DNA from: Flavobacterium haoranii
GTDB taxonomy: Bacteria; Bacteroidota; Bacteroidia; Flavobacteriales; Flavobacteriaceae
Length of the DNA: 42,946 nucleotides
Assembly (NCBI GenBank): GCA_003246205.1
Contig: QKBC01000021.1
Span: 170,398 to 213,343, forward strand
Direction of reading: 5' to 3'
A model generated the notes under the pieces. The model did not search any database, was not told where the DNA came from, and saw only the letters and a program-made list of their open reading frames with translations. A program made the translations under genes and the position numbers. Positions 8,570 to 16,706 of this stretch are shown one piece after another (within the stretch, counting starts at the first letter, position 1; each line of letters begins with the position of its first letter).

Positions 8570-9061
8570 ATGAAAAAAATAGTATTTTTTACACTATTCT
8601 TTTGCGGATTATTAAACGCTCAAGTTTTTAACGGAAAAGGAGATCAGAAATTCCAGGTAGGTGCCAACCTTCAGGATCATGGAAGCGGTATTGTTCTTAC
8701 TTATGATTATGGGCTAGGAAAAAATTTCTCAATTGGTGCTGTATCAAGTTACTTATTAGATGTTGAAAAAGTTTTCGGAGAGAAACCTGATTTCCAAGAT
8801 CGTTTTGATTTAAAAGCCCGTTTTAATGCCAATATTGCAGATGTATTTGGTCTAGAAGAACATTTTGATTTTTACCCGGGTTTAGATTTAGGCTTAAAAA
8901 ACTTTGGCGGTCATTTAGGTGCGCGTTATTTCTTTACAGAAGGTTTTGGGCTCTACAGTGAAATACAATTCCCTATTGCAAAATATGATTCAAATGTTGT
9001 AGGATTTGAAAAATACAACAATCAGTTTAACTTCTCAATCGGAATGAGTTTTAATTTATAA
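8570..9061 (+). CDS. Exported small outer-membrane-type protein (DUF6646-like)
   Basis: This is 163 residues from the ATG at 8570. A Sec signal peptide (KKIVFFTLFFCGLLNAQ) is followed by alternating strands rich in Gly and aromatics: FQVGANLQDHGSGIVLTYDYGLGKNFSIG, then LGARYFFTEGFGLYSEIQFPI, and a final NQFNFSIGMSFNL. It ends in an aromatic/leucine beta-signal-like residue. This pattern fits a small outer-membrane beta-barrel. It resembles the flavobacterial family I know as DUF6646. Function is unknown. The gene is 6 bases upstream of phnA and is probably cotranscribed with it. Confidence 0.8.
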   Translation: MKKIVFFTLFFCGLLNAQVFNGKGDQKFQVGANLQDHGSGIVLTYDYGLGKNFSIGAVSSYLLDVEKVFGEKPDFQDRFDLKARFNANIADVFGLEEHFDFYPGLDLGLKNFGGHLGARYFFTEGFGLYSEIQFPIAKYDSNVVGFEKYNNQFNFSIGMSFNL

Positions 9062-9067
9062 TAGACA

Positions 9068-9640
9068 ATGAGTATTATTGAAAAAAAATTGAAGGATCGA
9101 AGCGGTTCTAAATGTGAAATCAGTGGTGTTGAACATGATTTAGTAGTATATACTTTACCTCCTTATACATCAGAGAGTTTGGAGCATTCTGTATTAATTG
9201 CTAAAAATTTAGCAGAACAGATTGACAATCCGGAAACTATGAATGAAACAGACTGGAGAGGATTAAGCGAAAGTATGTGGAGTGAATTTTTACCGGTTCA
9301 GGTTTTATCATGGCGAATGCTGGCTCGTTTAAAGAATCATGATCTGTTAGACATGATGTACTTAGACGAAGAAGCTTTAGAATGGGCAAAAGCTACAGGC
9401 GAAGGTGAGGAAGAAGAAGGTAAAATTGTACACAAAGACAGTAACGGAAATATTTTACAAGACGGTGATTCTGTAGTCTTAATTAAAGATTTGGACGTAA
9501 AAGGAGCTAATTTTACGGCTAAACGTGGTGCTGCCGTTCACAATATTAAATTAGTTTGGGATGATGCTACGCTTATTGAAGGTCGTGTTGAAAACCAAAA
9601 CATTTATATTTTGACTCAATATGTGAAAAAGACGAAATAA
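9068..9640 (+). CDS. PhnA family protein
   Basis: This is 190 residues. The C-terminal 75 residues are the PhnA/YjdM domain: DSNGNILQDGDSVVLIKDLDVKG, then TAKRGAAVHNIKLV and IEGRVENQNIYILTQYVKK. The N-terminal part contains a degenerate zinc-ribbon-like opening (CEISGVEHDLVVY), in which most Cys ligands of other PhnA proteins are missing. An acidic linker (GEGEEEEGK) joins the halves. The name comes from the E. coli phn region but the protein is not an established phosphonate enzyme, so no pathway should be assigned. It is followed by a strong terminator shared with the convergent dehydrogenase gene. Confidence 0.88.
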   Translation: MSIIEKKLKDRSGSKCEISGVEHDLVVYTLPPYTSESLEHSVLIAKNLAEQIDNPETMNETDWRGLSESMWSEFLPVQVLSWRMLARLKNHDLLDMMYLDEEALEWAKATGEGEEEEGKIVHKDSNGNILQDGDSVVLIKDLDVKGANFTAKRGAAVHNIKLVWDDATLIEGRVENQNIYILTQYVKKTK

Positions 9641-9654
9641 ATAAATCTTTAAAC

Positions 9655-9683
9655 AAAAAAACCTGCTAAATAGCAGGTTTTTT
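9655..9683. terminator. Bidirectional intrinsic terminator
   Basis: The stem ACCTGCTA / TAGCAGGT has a two-base loop and is flanked by A6 on the left and T6 on the right. It lies between the convergent phnA-like and aldehyde dehydrogenase genes and can serve both. Confidence 0.88.
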
Positions 9684-9699
9684 ATTATCTATTACTTCT

Positions 9700-11268
9700 C
9701 TATAAATCAAATTTAATTCCTTGTGCTAAAGGCAAATCAGTTGTATAATTGATCGTATTTGTTTGACGTCTCATATATACTTTCCAAGCATCAGAACCTG
9801 ATTCACGACCACCACCGGTTTCTTTCTCTCCTCCGAAAGCTCCTCCGATTTCAGCACCTGATGTTCCAATGTTTACATTAGCAATACCACAATCAGAACC
9901 GGCATGAGACAAGAATTTCTCTGCTTCGCGTAAATTATTCGTCATAATTGCAGAAGATAAACCTTGTGCTACTCCATTTTGGATGTCAATTGCATTTTCA
10001 ACATCTCCGCTATATTTCAACAAATACAATACCGGAGCAAAAGTTTCATGTTGAACGATTTCAAACTCATTTTTAGCTTCAGCAATAGCTGGTTTTACAT
10101 AACATCCGCTCTCATAACCTTCTCCTTCTAATACTCCGCCTTCTACTAAAACAGTTCCTCCTTCGGCAACTACTTTTTCTAATGCATTGCTATACATTTC
10201 AACAGCATGCTTATCAATAAGCGGCCCAACGTGGTTATTTTGATCCAACGGATTACCGATACGCAATTGTCCATATGCAGAAACAACAGCATCTTTTACT
10301 TTGTCATAAATACTTTCATGGATGATTAAACGACGTGTAGAAGTACAACGTTGCCCTGCTGTTCCTACAGCTCCGAAAACAGCTCCGATTACCGTCATTT
10401 TAATATCGGCATCAGGTGTTACAATGATTGCATTGTTTCCTCCTAATTCCAGTAAAGATTTTCCTAAACGCCCGGCAACGGTTTGTGCTACAATTTTACC
10501 CATACGAGTTGAACCTGTTGCAGAAACTAACGGCACTCTTTTATCTTGAGTCATAAACTCTCCTACTTTATAGTCTCCGTTAATCAAACAAGAAATTCCT
10601 TCAGGCAAATTATTTTCTTTTAAAACCTCTGCAATTATATTTTGACATGCAATACCGCACAAAGGTGCTTTTTCAGATGGTTTCCAAATACAAACATCAC
10701 CACAAATCCAAGCTAAAGCCGTATTCCAAGACCAAACCGCAACCGGAAAGTTGAATGCTGAAATAATTCCCACAACTCCTAACGGATGGTACTGGTCATA
10801 CATTCTATGTCCGAAACGTTCTGAATGTAAAGTTGATCCATTTAACTGACGTGATAATCCAACAGCAAAATCGCAGATATCGATCATCTCTTGAACTTCA
10901 CCTAAACCTTCTTGATATGATTTTCCCATTTCGTAAGAAACCAATTTACCAAGTGGCTCTTTGTATTGTCTTAATTTTTCTCCGAATTGGCGAACGATTT
11001 CACCTCTTTTTGGCGCCGGCATTAATCGGAATGTCTTAAAAGCTTCCGTAGCTGCCTGCATTACTTTTTCATAATCTTCTTTTGTAGTTGCAGTGACTGA
11101 AGCTATCAATTGCCCGTCTACCGGAGAATAGCTATCTATTTTTTCACCACTAGAAAACCATTGGTTGCCCGTTGATGTTCCTTGGTTCACTTCTTTAATA
11201 CCTAACAATTTTAAGGCTTCTTTCATCCCGAATTGTTCAGCAACTGATGATAGTGTTATTGTTGACAT
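9700..11268 (-). CDS. Aldehyde dehydrogenase, ALDH7 (aminoadipate-semialdehyde) type
   Basis: This is 522 residues, typical of the ALDH7A1/AmaB group. Catalytic Cys308 lies in GQRCTS, general base Glu274 in LLELGGN, Asn173 in SAFNFPVAVW, and the NAD-binding stretch is WKPSEKAPL. The N-terminal extension and the NVNIGTSGAEIGGAFGGEKETGGGRESG segment are characteristic of the ALDH7 branch, which oxidises alpha-aminoadipate semialdehyde (in equilibrium with piperideine-6-carboxylate) in lysine catabolism. Substrate specificity is inferred by family. The gene is preceded by a -7-like element at 11307-11314 and shares a terminator with the convergent gene. Its neighbour, 3-hydroxyanthranilate dioxygenase, is 113 bases away and may be separately transcribed. 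Confidence 0.9.
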   Translation of the reverse strand: MSTITLSSVAEQFGMKEALKLLGIKEVNQGTSTGNQWFSSGEKIDSYSPVDGQLIASVTATTKEDYEKVMQAATEAFKTFRLMPAPKRGEIVRQFGEKLRQYKEPLGKLVSYEMGKSYQEGLGEVQEMIDICDFAVGLSRQLNGSTLHSERFGHRMYDQYHPLGVVGIISAFNFPVAVWSWNTALAWICGDVCIWKPSEKAPLCGIACQNIIAEVLKENNLPEGISCLINGDYKVGEFMTQDKRVPLVSATGSTRMGKIVAQTVAGRLGKSLLELGGNNAIIVTPDADIKMTVIGAVFGAVGTAGQRCTSTRRLIIHESIYDKVKDAVVSAYGQLRIGNPLDQNNHVGPLIDKHAVEMYSNALEKVVAEGGTVLVEGGVLEGEGYESGCYVKPAIAEAKNEFEIVQHETFAPVLYLLKYSGDVENAIDIQNGVAQGLSSAIMTNNLREAEKFLSHAGSDCGIANVNIGTSGAEIGGAFGGEKETGGGRESGSDAWKVYMRRQTNTINYTTDLPLAQGIKFDL

Positions 11269-11306
11269 TTTTTAACTTTTTTATGGTTGTTTTGTTATAT
11301 TTTTCA

Positions 11307-11314
11307 CAAATATA
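11307..11314 (-). promoter_or_regulatory. -7 element TATATTTG upstream of the ALDH7 gene
   Basis: On the minus strand this reads TATATTTG, an exact TAnnTTTG match, about 39 bases before the ATG at 11268. I see no TTG with 17-23 base spacing, so support is partial. Confidence 0.45.
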
Positions 11315-11381
11315 CACTTTTTTACGGAAGAAAAAACGAACGAATAGTTAATTAAAAAAAGTACAATATTTTGAAATATAA

Positions 11382-11915
11382 CTACTTAACAAATTTCGGA
11401 TCCGTCTCCATGGTATGACCACACTTTGTACAAGTCCTTAGTTCTTCTGATTGATAAAAATGTTTAAAATGTGGCAGAAAATCTTTTTCTATGTCATGTA
11501 ATTCAAAATAAACCTCATGCAATTTATGGTTACAATTATCACAAAACCATAAAAGGCCGTCGTTATACCCTTTTCCGGCTCTTTTCCTTTCAATAACTAA
11601 TCCGACAGAACCTTCTGTACGAGCAGGAGAATGTGGAACTTTTGCAGGATGCAAATACATATCTCCTGCCGAAAGTTTCATTGCTTTCTTTTTACCATTT
11701 TCTTGAATATAAACTGTAATTTCTCCTTCTAATTGATAAAACAACTCTTCTGTCTCATTATAATGATAATCTTTTCTGGCATTGGGCCCACCCACAATCA
11801 TTACAATATAATCATCCGAATCTACATAAAGATTCTTATTGGCTACCGGAGGCTGAAGCAAATGTTTGTTTTCTTCAATCCACTGTTTAAGGTTAAAAGG
11901 TTTTGCTATTGCCAT
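11382..11915 (-). CDS. nbaC: 3-hydroxyanthranilate 3,4-dioxygenase
   Basis: This is 177 residues, the length of bacterial HAAO. The cupin iron ligands H51, E57 and H95 are visible (in DYHYNETEELFYQLEG and KVPHSPARTEG), with substrate-binding arginines R47 and R99. The C-terminal rubredoxin-like metal site has CDNC (125-128) and CTKC (162-165). The enzyme opens 3-hydroxyanthranilate to 2-amino-3-carboxymuconate semialdehyde in the kynurenine route, toward quinolinate/NAD or tryptophan breakdown. It acts in the cytoplasm. Other kynurenine genes are not in this window. The gene is preceded on the same strand by the endonuclease gene, whose terminator at 11946-11971 separates the transcripts. Confidence 0.95.
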   Translation of the reverse strand: MAIAKPFNLKQWIEENKHLLQPPVANKNLYVDSDDYIVMIVGGPNARKDYHYNETEELFYQLEGEITVYIQENGKKKAMKLSAGDMYLHPAKVPHSPARTEGSVGLVIERKRAGKGYNDGLLWFCDNCNHKLHEVYFELHDIEKDFLPHFKHFYQSEELRTCTKCGHTMETDPKFVK

Positions 11916-11945
11916 GATTTTTTATTTGTAAAGTTAAGAAAAAAG

Positions 11946-11971
11946 AAAAGGTTGGCATATGCCAACCTTTT
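11946..11971 (-). terminator. Intrinsic terminator of the exported nuclease gene
   Basis: A perfect 26-base palindrome (GGTTGGC / GCCAACC with A4 and T4 flanks) lies 22 bases beyond the stop of the endonuclease gene at 11994. On the minus strand it is followed by a pyrimidine-rich run. Confidence 0.8.
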
Positions 11972-11993
11972 CAAAAATATAATACTCTTAAAC

Positions 11994-13124
11994 TTATTTT
12001 GCTTGCTTTATTAAATAAACATAAACAGCAAAGTGGTCACTAAAACCAGGTACACCATTTGAATTTCTTCTTGGATATCCCTTATATCTACCATCTGATT
12101 GTATCAAATAGGGTTTTATAAATCTTCCTACTTTCCAATATGTCCATGTGTCAAAATTTTTAGTTTCATATTTGGTTTTACGCACTAAGGGCTCAGAAAG
12201 CATTATTTGATCAAATAAATTCCAAGCATCTCTATATCCCAATGTTCCTTCTCCGTTTTTATACATTTTTTCCATCGGGTTATACATTCCATAAGGTTCT
12301 ATATCTTCTTTATGAGATACGGTACCTATTTCTTTTTTTACACTTTTATTAACCGGGTCATCATTCAAATCTCCCATGGTAATAATATTCGCATCAGGAT
12401 TGATCTTATATAATGAGTCTATAATTTTTCTGTTTAATTTACCCGCAGCTTCACGATAAGGGCTACTTCTTTTTTCTCCTCCTGAACGAGAAGGCCAGTG
12501 ATTTACAATAAAACTAATTTCTTCTCCGTCTAATAACCCGGTTACTAATAATTGATCACGTGTATAAACTCTTTTTGACTTACTATCTGTTTGTTCTTTA
12601 TCCGCATCTTCAACATCTTCTTCTTTATCATTCTTTTTTTCCTTCTTAGGATCTAACATATCCGAATAAATCATCAAAGGAATATTAGTATAACTAATCG
12701 GTTTAAAATACTTCGGTTGGTATAATAAGGCCACATCTATTCCTCTTTTATCCGGTGAATCAAAATGAATAATACTATATCCTAAATTTTTGATTCTTGG
12801 CTGATTTACTAAATCTTCCAGAACTCTTCTGTTTTCAATTTCACTACACCCGATTACTACCGGAGGATTCTTTTGTACATCACTAATTCCTAATTCAGAA
12901 ATTACGCGAGCCAAATTATCTAATTTCTTCTTATAATTTTCAGATGTCCAACCATTTGAAGGAGTATATTCTTCATCATAGTTTACAGGATCTTTAATTG
13001 TATCAAACAAGTTCTCAAAATTATAGAATGCAACTGTGTGAATCTTGAATTGTTTATCCTGCGAACTTACATTTTGTATTGCGAAAAAAGCAAAAAATAG
13101 GGCAAAAACGTGTTTAATTTTCAT
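11994..13124 (-). CDS. Exported endonuclease/exonuclease/phosphatase family protein
   Basis: This is 376 residues. The N-terminal Sec signal (KIKHVFALFFAFFAIQNVSSQ) indicates export to the periplasm or outside. EEP-fold motifs occur in order: FYNFENLF near the N-terminus, GCSEIENRRVL with the metal-binding Glu, RGIDVALLY, VNHWPSRSGG, MGDLNDDP and the closing GFSDHFAVYV with the Asp-His pair. A lysine/aspartate-rich loop (about 160-185) interrupts the core. The family hydrolyses phosphodiester bonds, and bacterial exported members are DNases, RNases or phosphodiesterases. The gene is divergent from a TonB receptor and two lipoproteins, which suggests the nuclease feeds an uptake system. It is preceded by a TACCTTTG -7-like element. 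Confidence 0.9.
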   Translation of the reverse strand: MKIKHVFALFFAFFAIQNVSSQDKQFKIHTVAFYNFENLFDTIKDPVNYDEEYTPSNGWTSENYKKKLDNLARVISELGISDVQKNPPVVIGCSEIENRRVLEDLVNQPRIKNLGYSIIHFDSPDKRGIDVALLYQPKYFKPISYTNIPLMIYSDMLDPKKEKKNDKEEDVEDADKEQTDSKSKRVYTRDQLLVTGLLDGEEISFIVNHWPSRSGGEKRSSPYREAAGKLNRKIIDSLYKINPDANIITMGDLNDDPVNKSVKKEIGTVSHKEDIEPYGMYNPMEKMYKNGEGTLGYRDAWNLFDQIMLSEPLVRKTKYETKNFDTWTYWKVGRFIKPYLIQSDGRYKGYPRRNSNGVPGFSDHFAVYVYLIKQAK

Positions 13125-13169
13125 AAAACGAATGTTATATTACTGTCAAGTTTATTACAAATTAGGTGC

Positions 13170-13177
13170 CAAAGGTA
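13170..13177 (-). promoter_or_regulatory. -7 element TACCTTTG upstream of the exported nuclease
   Basis: On the minus strand this reads TACCTTTG, matching TAnnTTTG, about 45 bases before the ATG at 13124. A convincing -33 TTG is not visible. Confidence 0.42.
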
Positions 13178-13263
13178 AATAATATTATTAAAAATTATAC
13201 ATTTGTAGGCTGTTAAGTTTTAATTGCTTAACATTTAAATTATTATTAATTTTAAATTTGTTT

Positions 13264-16056
13264 ATGAAGAAACTTGTATTGAGTACATTGTTTGTACTAC
13301 AAGCCATTTTTGTTTTTGCTCAGCAAAAACCTGCCCTAAAAGGTAAAGTGGTAGATTCTAAAAGTTTAAAACCGCTACAAAATGTAGCAGCAACGATTCA
13401 GAGCACAAATGTTTCAGTTGTTACCGATTTTGACGGAACTTTTGAGTTTGAAACTTTACCAAATGACGAACCTGTATTGGTAATTTCATACACAGGGTAT
13501 GTATCACAAACCTTAATCTTAGAACCTACTAAAGGAGAAACACTGGATTTGGGTGAAATTCTATTAGAAGAAGATATTACATCAGAGCAGCAACTAAGTT
13601 TGGTTACTATTACCGAGAATGACTTAGGAGATGAAAACACCGGTTCTGAGAGTACATCTGGACTTCTTCAAGCTTCAAGAGACACTTACCAACAAGCTGC
13701 TGCTTTTAACTGGGGACAAGCTCGTTTCAGAATCAGAGGTTTAGACAACCAATATGGTACTACTATGATTAATGGTATTTCCATGAATAAATTATATGAC
13801 GGAAGACCTCAATGGAGTAACTGGGGAGGGCTAAATGATGCCACTCGTAATCAAGAGTTTACCATGGGTTCTGCTGCTTCTGAATATACTTTTGGTGGTA
13901 TTTTAGGAACTCAAGAAATCAACACTCGTGCTTCACATTACAGAACAGGAACGAGAATTTCAGTATCAGGAACCAATACAAACTACAGCTGGAGAACTAT
14001 GGGAACTCATGCTTCTGGTTTTAACAAAAAAGGATGGGCTTTTGTAGTTTCTGCTTCAAGAAGATGGGCAAAAGAGGGTTATTTTGAAGGAACTGATTAT
14101 AGTGCTAATTCATTATTTGCTTCTGTTGAAAAGAAATTCAACGACAAACATAGCTTAAACTTTACTTCTATCTATGCTGAAAACAGCAGAGGAAAGTCTT
14201 CACCAAATACTAAGGAAGTAACGGATCTTATGGGTGTTAAATATAACTCTTATTGGGGATGGCAAGATGGAAAAAAACGCAATTCAAGAGATAAAGACAT
14301 TACAGAGCCAATTAATATGTTATCACACTATTGGAAAATAAGTGAGAAAACATCTTTAAATACTAATGTAGCTTACCAAACAGGTAAAATAGGAAATAGT
14401 AGAATTGATTATCAAAATGCAAATAATCCTGATCCTACTTATTATGGTCTTATGCCAAATTACTACTATAATCAAGGTGATTTAGCTGGCGCTGCTGATG
14501 CTACTGCAAACTTCTATCAAAACCCTCAAATTGATTGGAACGCAATGTATTTTGCTAATCAAACAGTTGGAGGTAAAAGCGTCTATGTATTATATGAAGA
14601 TAGAACAGATGATACTCAATGGAGCGCTAATTCAATCTTAAACTCTAGTTTATCAGATAATATCAGCCTAAATGCTGCTGTAAACTTCAAACATTTAAAA
14701 TCTCACAACTTCCAAAACTTATTAGACCTTTTAGGAGGAGAATATTTTGAAGATGTCGATCCTTTTTATGTTGGTTATGATTCAGATACAGAATCATTTT
14801 TCATTCCGGGCGCTAATCAATCAGATCTTAACAACCCTAACAGAACAGTTGGTGAAGGAGATACTTATGGTTACAATTATAATTTATTCGCTACTGTTAT
14901 TGACGGTTTCACGCAATTCAAATTCAACTACAGAAAATTTGATTTCTATTTAGCACAATCATTCTCCAGAACAGAATATCAAAGAGAAGGTTTATATAGA
15001 AATGGGATCTATGCTGATAATTCTTATGGAAAAAGCGGCAAAATGACTTATGAAAATTTTGGTTTCAAAGGTGGTCTGACTTATAAAATAAATGGTAGGC
15101 ATTCATTAGATTTTAATGGTTTGTATATGACTAAAGCTCCTATTATGAGAAATGTTTTCTCTAATGCTCGTTTAAACAACACTATTACACCTAACTTGAC
15201 TGATGAAAGTATTGTAGCTGCAGATGCAAGCTATATATTAAAAGCACCAAAATTTAAAGCAAGATTAACGGGTTTCTTCAATAAAATTCAAAACAGCACT
15301 GAAATTTCATTCTACTATGCAGAAAGCATCAGTGGTTCTAGCGGTGATAGTGATTCATTTGTTAGTGAAATTGTTACTGGTTTAGACAAACAAGCCATAG
15401 GTGGAGAATTAGGTGTTGAATACCAAATTACTTCTACTATTAAAGCTATGGGATCGGCTTCTTATGGTCAATATATCTATTCTGACAATGCTCATTTAGT
15501 AACCAATGATGATACTAGAGCGGCACTTGGACAAGATCCTTTAAAAGATTTCGGAACTACATATCTTAAAGATTATCGTCAACCAGGAATGCCGCAACAA
15601 GCTTATTCAGTTGGTTTAGAATATCGTGATCCTCATTTTTGGTGGGTTAGTGCTAATTTAAATTATTTAGCAGACACTTATATTAGTGTTTCAAAAATAT
15701 TGAGAACTGATAATTTTACTATTGATCCAGATACTGGTGTAAATTATGCTGGAGCTACTGAAAATTCTGTTAAAGATTTATTAAGTCAAGAGAAATTTAA
15801 CGACTTTATGTTAGTTAATATGACTGGTGGTAAATCATGGAGAATCAGCAAGAAAAACAGAAATACTTTCGGTTTCTTTGCTTCTATCAATAACTTATTT
15901 GATATTGAATATAAAACAGGTGGTTTCGAACAATCTAGAAAAGCAACTTATACTGATTTAGCTGCTGATCAAGCTAATGGAACCCCGTCTTTTGGTTCTA
16001 AATATTTCTATGGATATGGAAGAACTTATTTTGTTAATTTCTATATTAACTTCTAA
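13264..16056 (+). CDS. TonB-dependent receptor with N-terminal carboxypeptidase-like domain
   Basis: This is 930 residues from the ATG at 13264; an in-frame TTG two codons earlier is less likely. A signal peptide ending VFAQQ is followed by a CarboxypepD_reg-like domain (about 23-105, LKGKVVDSKSLKPLQNVAAT ... DFDGTFEF ... VISYTGY). Next comes a plug region (FRIRGLDNQYGTTMINGISMN) and a long beta-barrel ending in an aromatic strand (YFVNFYINF). The barrel is rich in Tyr/Asn/Ser, as usual for outer-membrane receptors. There is no SusD-like gene; two surface-type lipoproteins follow within 12 and 7 bases. The divergent exported nuclease suggests import of nucleic-acid breakdown products or phosphorus, but the ligand is inferred. 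Confidence 0.93.
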   Translation: MKKLVLSTLFVLQAIFVFAQQKPALKGKVVDSKSLKPLQNVAATIQSTNVSVVTDFDGTFEFETLPNDEPVLVISYTGYVSQTLILEPTKGETLDLGEILLEEDITSEQQLSLVTITENDLGDENTGSESTSGLLQASRDTYQQAAAFNWGQARFRIRGLDNQYGTTMINGISMNKLYDGRPQWSNWGGLNDATRNQEFTMGSAASEYTFGGILGTQEINTRASHYRTGTRISVSGTNTNYSWRTMGTHASGFNKKGWAFVVSASRRWAKEGYFEGTDYSANSLFASVEKKFNDKHSLNFTSIYAENSRGKSSPNTKEVTDLMGVKYNSYWGWQDGKKRNSRDKDITEPINMLSHYWKISEKTSLNTNVAYQTGKIGNSRIDYQNANNPDPTYYGLMPNYYYNQGDLAGAADATANFYQNPQIDWNAMYFANQTVGGKSVYVLYEDRTDDTQWSANSILNSSLSDNISLNAAVNFKHLKSHNFQNLLDLLGGEYFEDVDPFYVGYDSDTESFFIPGANQSDLNNPNRTVGEGDTYGYNYNLFATVIDGFTQFKFNYRKFDFYLAQSFSRTEYQREGLYRNGIYADNSYGKSGKMTYENFGFKGGLTYKINGRHSLDFNGLYMTKAPIMRNVFSNARLNNTITPNLTDESIVAADASYILKAPKFKARLTGFFNKIQNSTEISFYYAESISGSSGDSDSFVSEIVTGLDKQAIGGELGVEYQITSTIKAMGSASYGQYIYSDNAHLVTNDDTRAALGQDPLKDFGTTYLKDYRQPGMPQQAYSVGLEYRDPHFWWVSANLNYLADTYISVSKILRTDNFTIDPDTGVNYAGATENSVKDLLSQEKFNDFMLVNMTGGKSWRISKKNRNTFGFFASINNLFDIEYKTGGFEQSRKATYTDLAADQANGTPSFGSKYFYGYGRTYFVNFYINF

Positions 16057-16067
16057 TAAATTGCTCT

Positions 16068-16700
16068 ATGAAAAAAATAATTAAAACAATATTTGCAACA
16101 GCATTAGTACTTTCATTAGTTAGTTGTGTAAAAGATGATGATACGGCTATTCCACAAATGAAAGTTCCTTTCTTTTACGAAGATTTTCAGTCAGTAACAC
16201 CAGACACAAACCTTGATTTGACTGGGTGGACTAATTTTGCTGAAGAAGGCACATGGTTATGGAGAGAAAAAACGTATACATCTAATGGTACAACTAATGG
16301 TTATGCCGAATTTAGCGCTTACAATTCAGGCGCAGATGTAAACAAAGTTTGGTTAGTAACACCTTCCCAAGATCTTAGCTCTTATAATAATCCAAAAATT
16401 ACATTTAAAGTAGCTCAACATCACCTTGATGTGGATTCTCCAGATAATTCATTAGAAGTTTTAATCTCTACTGATTATGATGGTTCTAATGTTTTAGGTG
16501 CTACTTGGACAAGCTTAACATCGGCTAATCTACCTACAATGGATACCGCTTGGTATGAATTTTTACGTTCTGAAATTAGTTTAGGGGATTACATAGGACA
16601 AACTGTATATGTTGCCTTTAAATTTACAGGCTCTGGAAATGACGATACTTTAGATGGGGCTTTTCAAATTGATGATGTAATCTTTTTTAATGAAAATTAA
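16068..16700 (+). CDS. Lipoprotein with choice-of-anchor-J-like domain
   Basis: This is 210 residues. The lipobox is at LSLVSC (about residue 20), followed by the acidic KDDDT that often precedes surface display in Bacteroidetes. The rest is a single beta-sandwich of the choice-of-anchor-J/DUF5017 kind: FFYEDFQS near the start, WLVTPSQDLSS, then LEVLISTDYDGSN and the closing DGAFQIDDVIFF. It is paralogous to the C-terminal half of the next protein, where VYVSTDYDGSS and EVDNVKV are the equivalents. It starts 12 bases after the receptor gene, so an operon is clear. It probably works as a surface partner of the receptor, in place of a SusD protein. Confidence 0.85.
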   Translation: MKKIIKTIFATALVLSLVSCVKDDDTAIPQMKVPFFYEDFQSVTPDTNLDLTGWTNFAEEGTWLWREKTYTSNGTTNGYAEFSAYNSGADVNKVWLVTPSQDLSSYNNPKITFKVAQHHLDVDSPDNSLEVLISTDYDGSNVLGATWTSLTSANLPTMDTAWYEFLRSEISLGDYIGQTVYVAFKFTGSGNDDTLDGAFQIDDVIFFNEN

Positions 16701-16706
16701 TAAGCT

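Noticed and set aside
9700..11915. Reading the aldehyde dehydrogenase and HAAO as a kynurenine-pathway pair (aminomuconate semialdehyde dehydrogenase)
   Set aside because: The dehydrogenase has the ALDH7 hallmarks, not those of the aminomuconate enzyme, and the two genes are 113 bases apart with a -7 element between.
13253..13260. TAAATTTG just before the TonB receptor start as a promoter
   Set aside because: It would leave almost no leader and the nearest TTG is 26 bases away, outside the usual spacing. I kept it as a possible chance match in AT-rich DNA.
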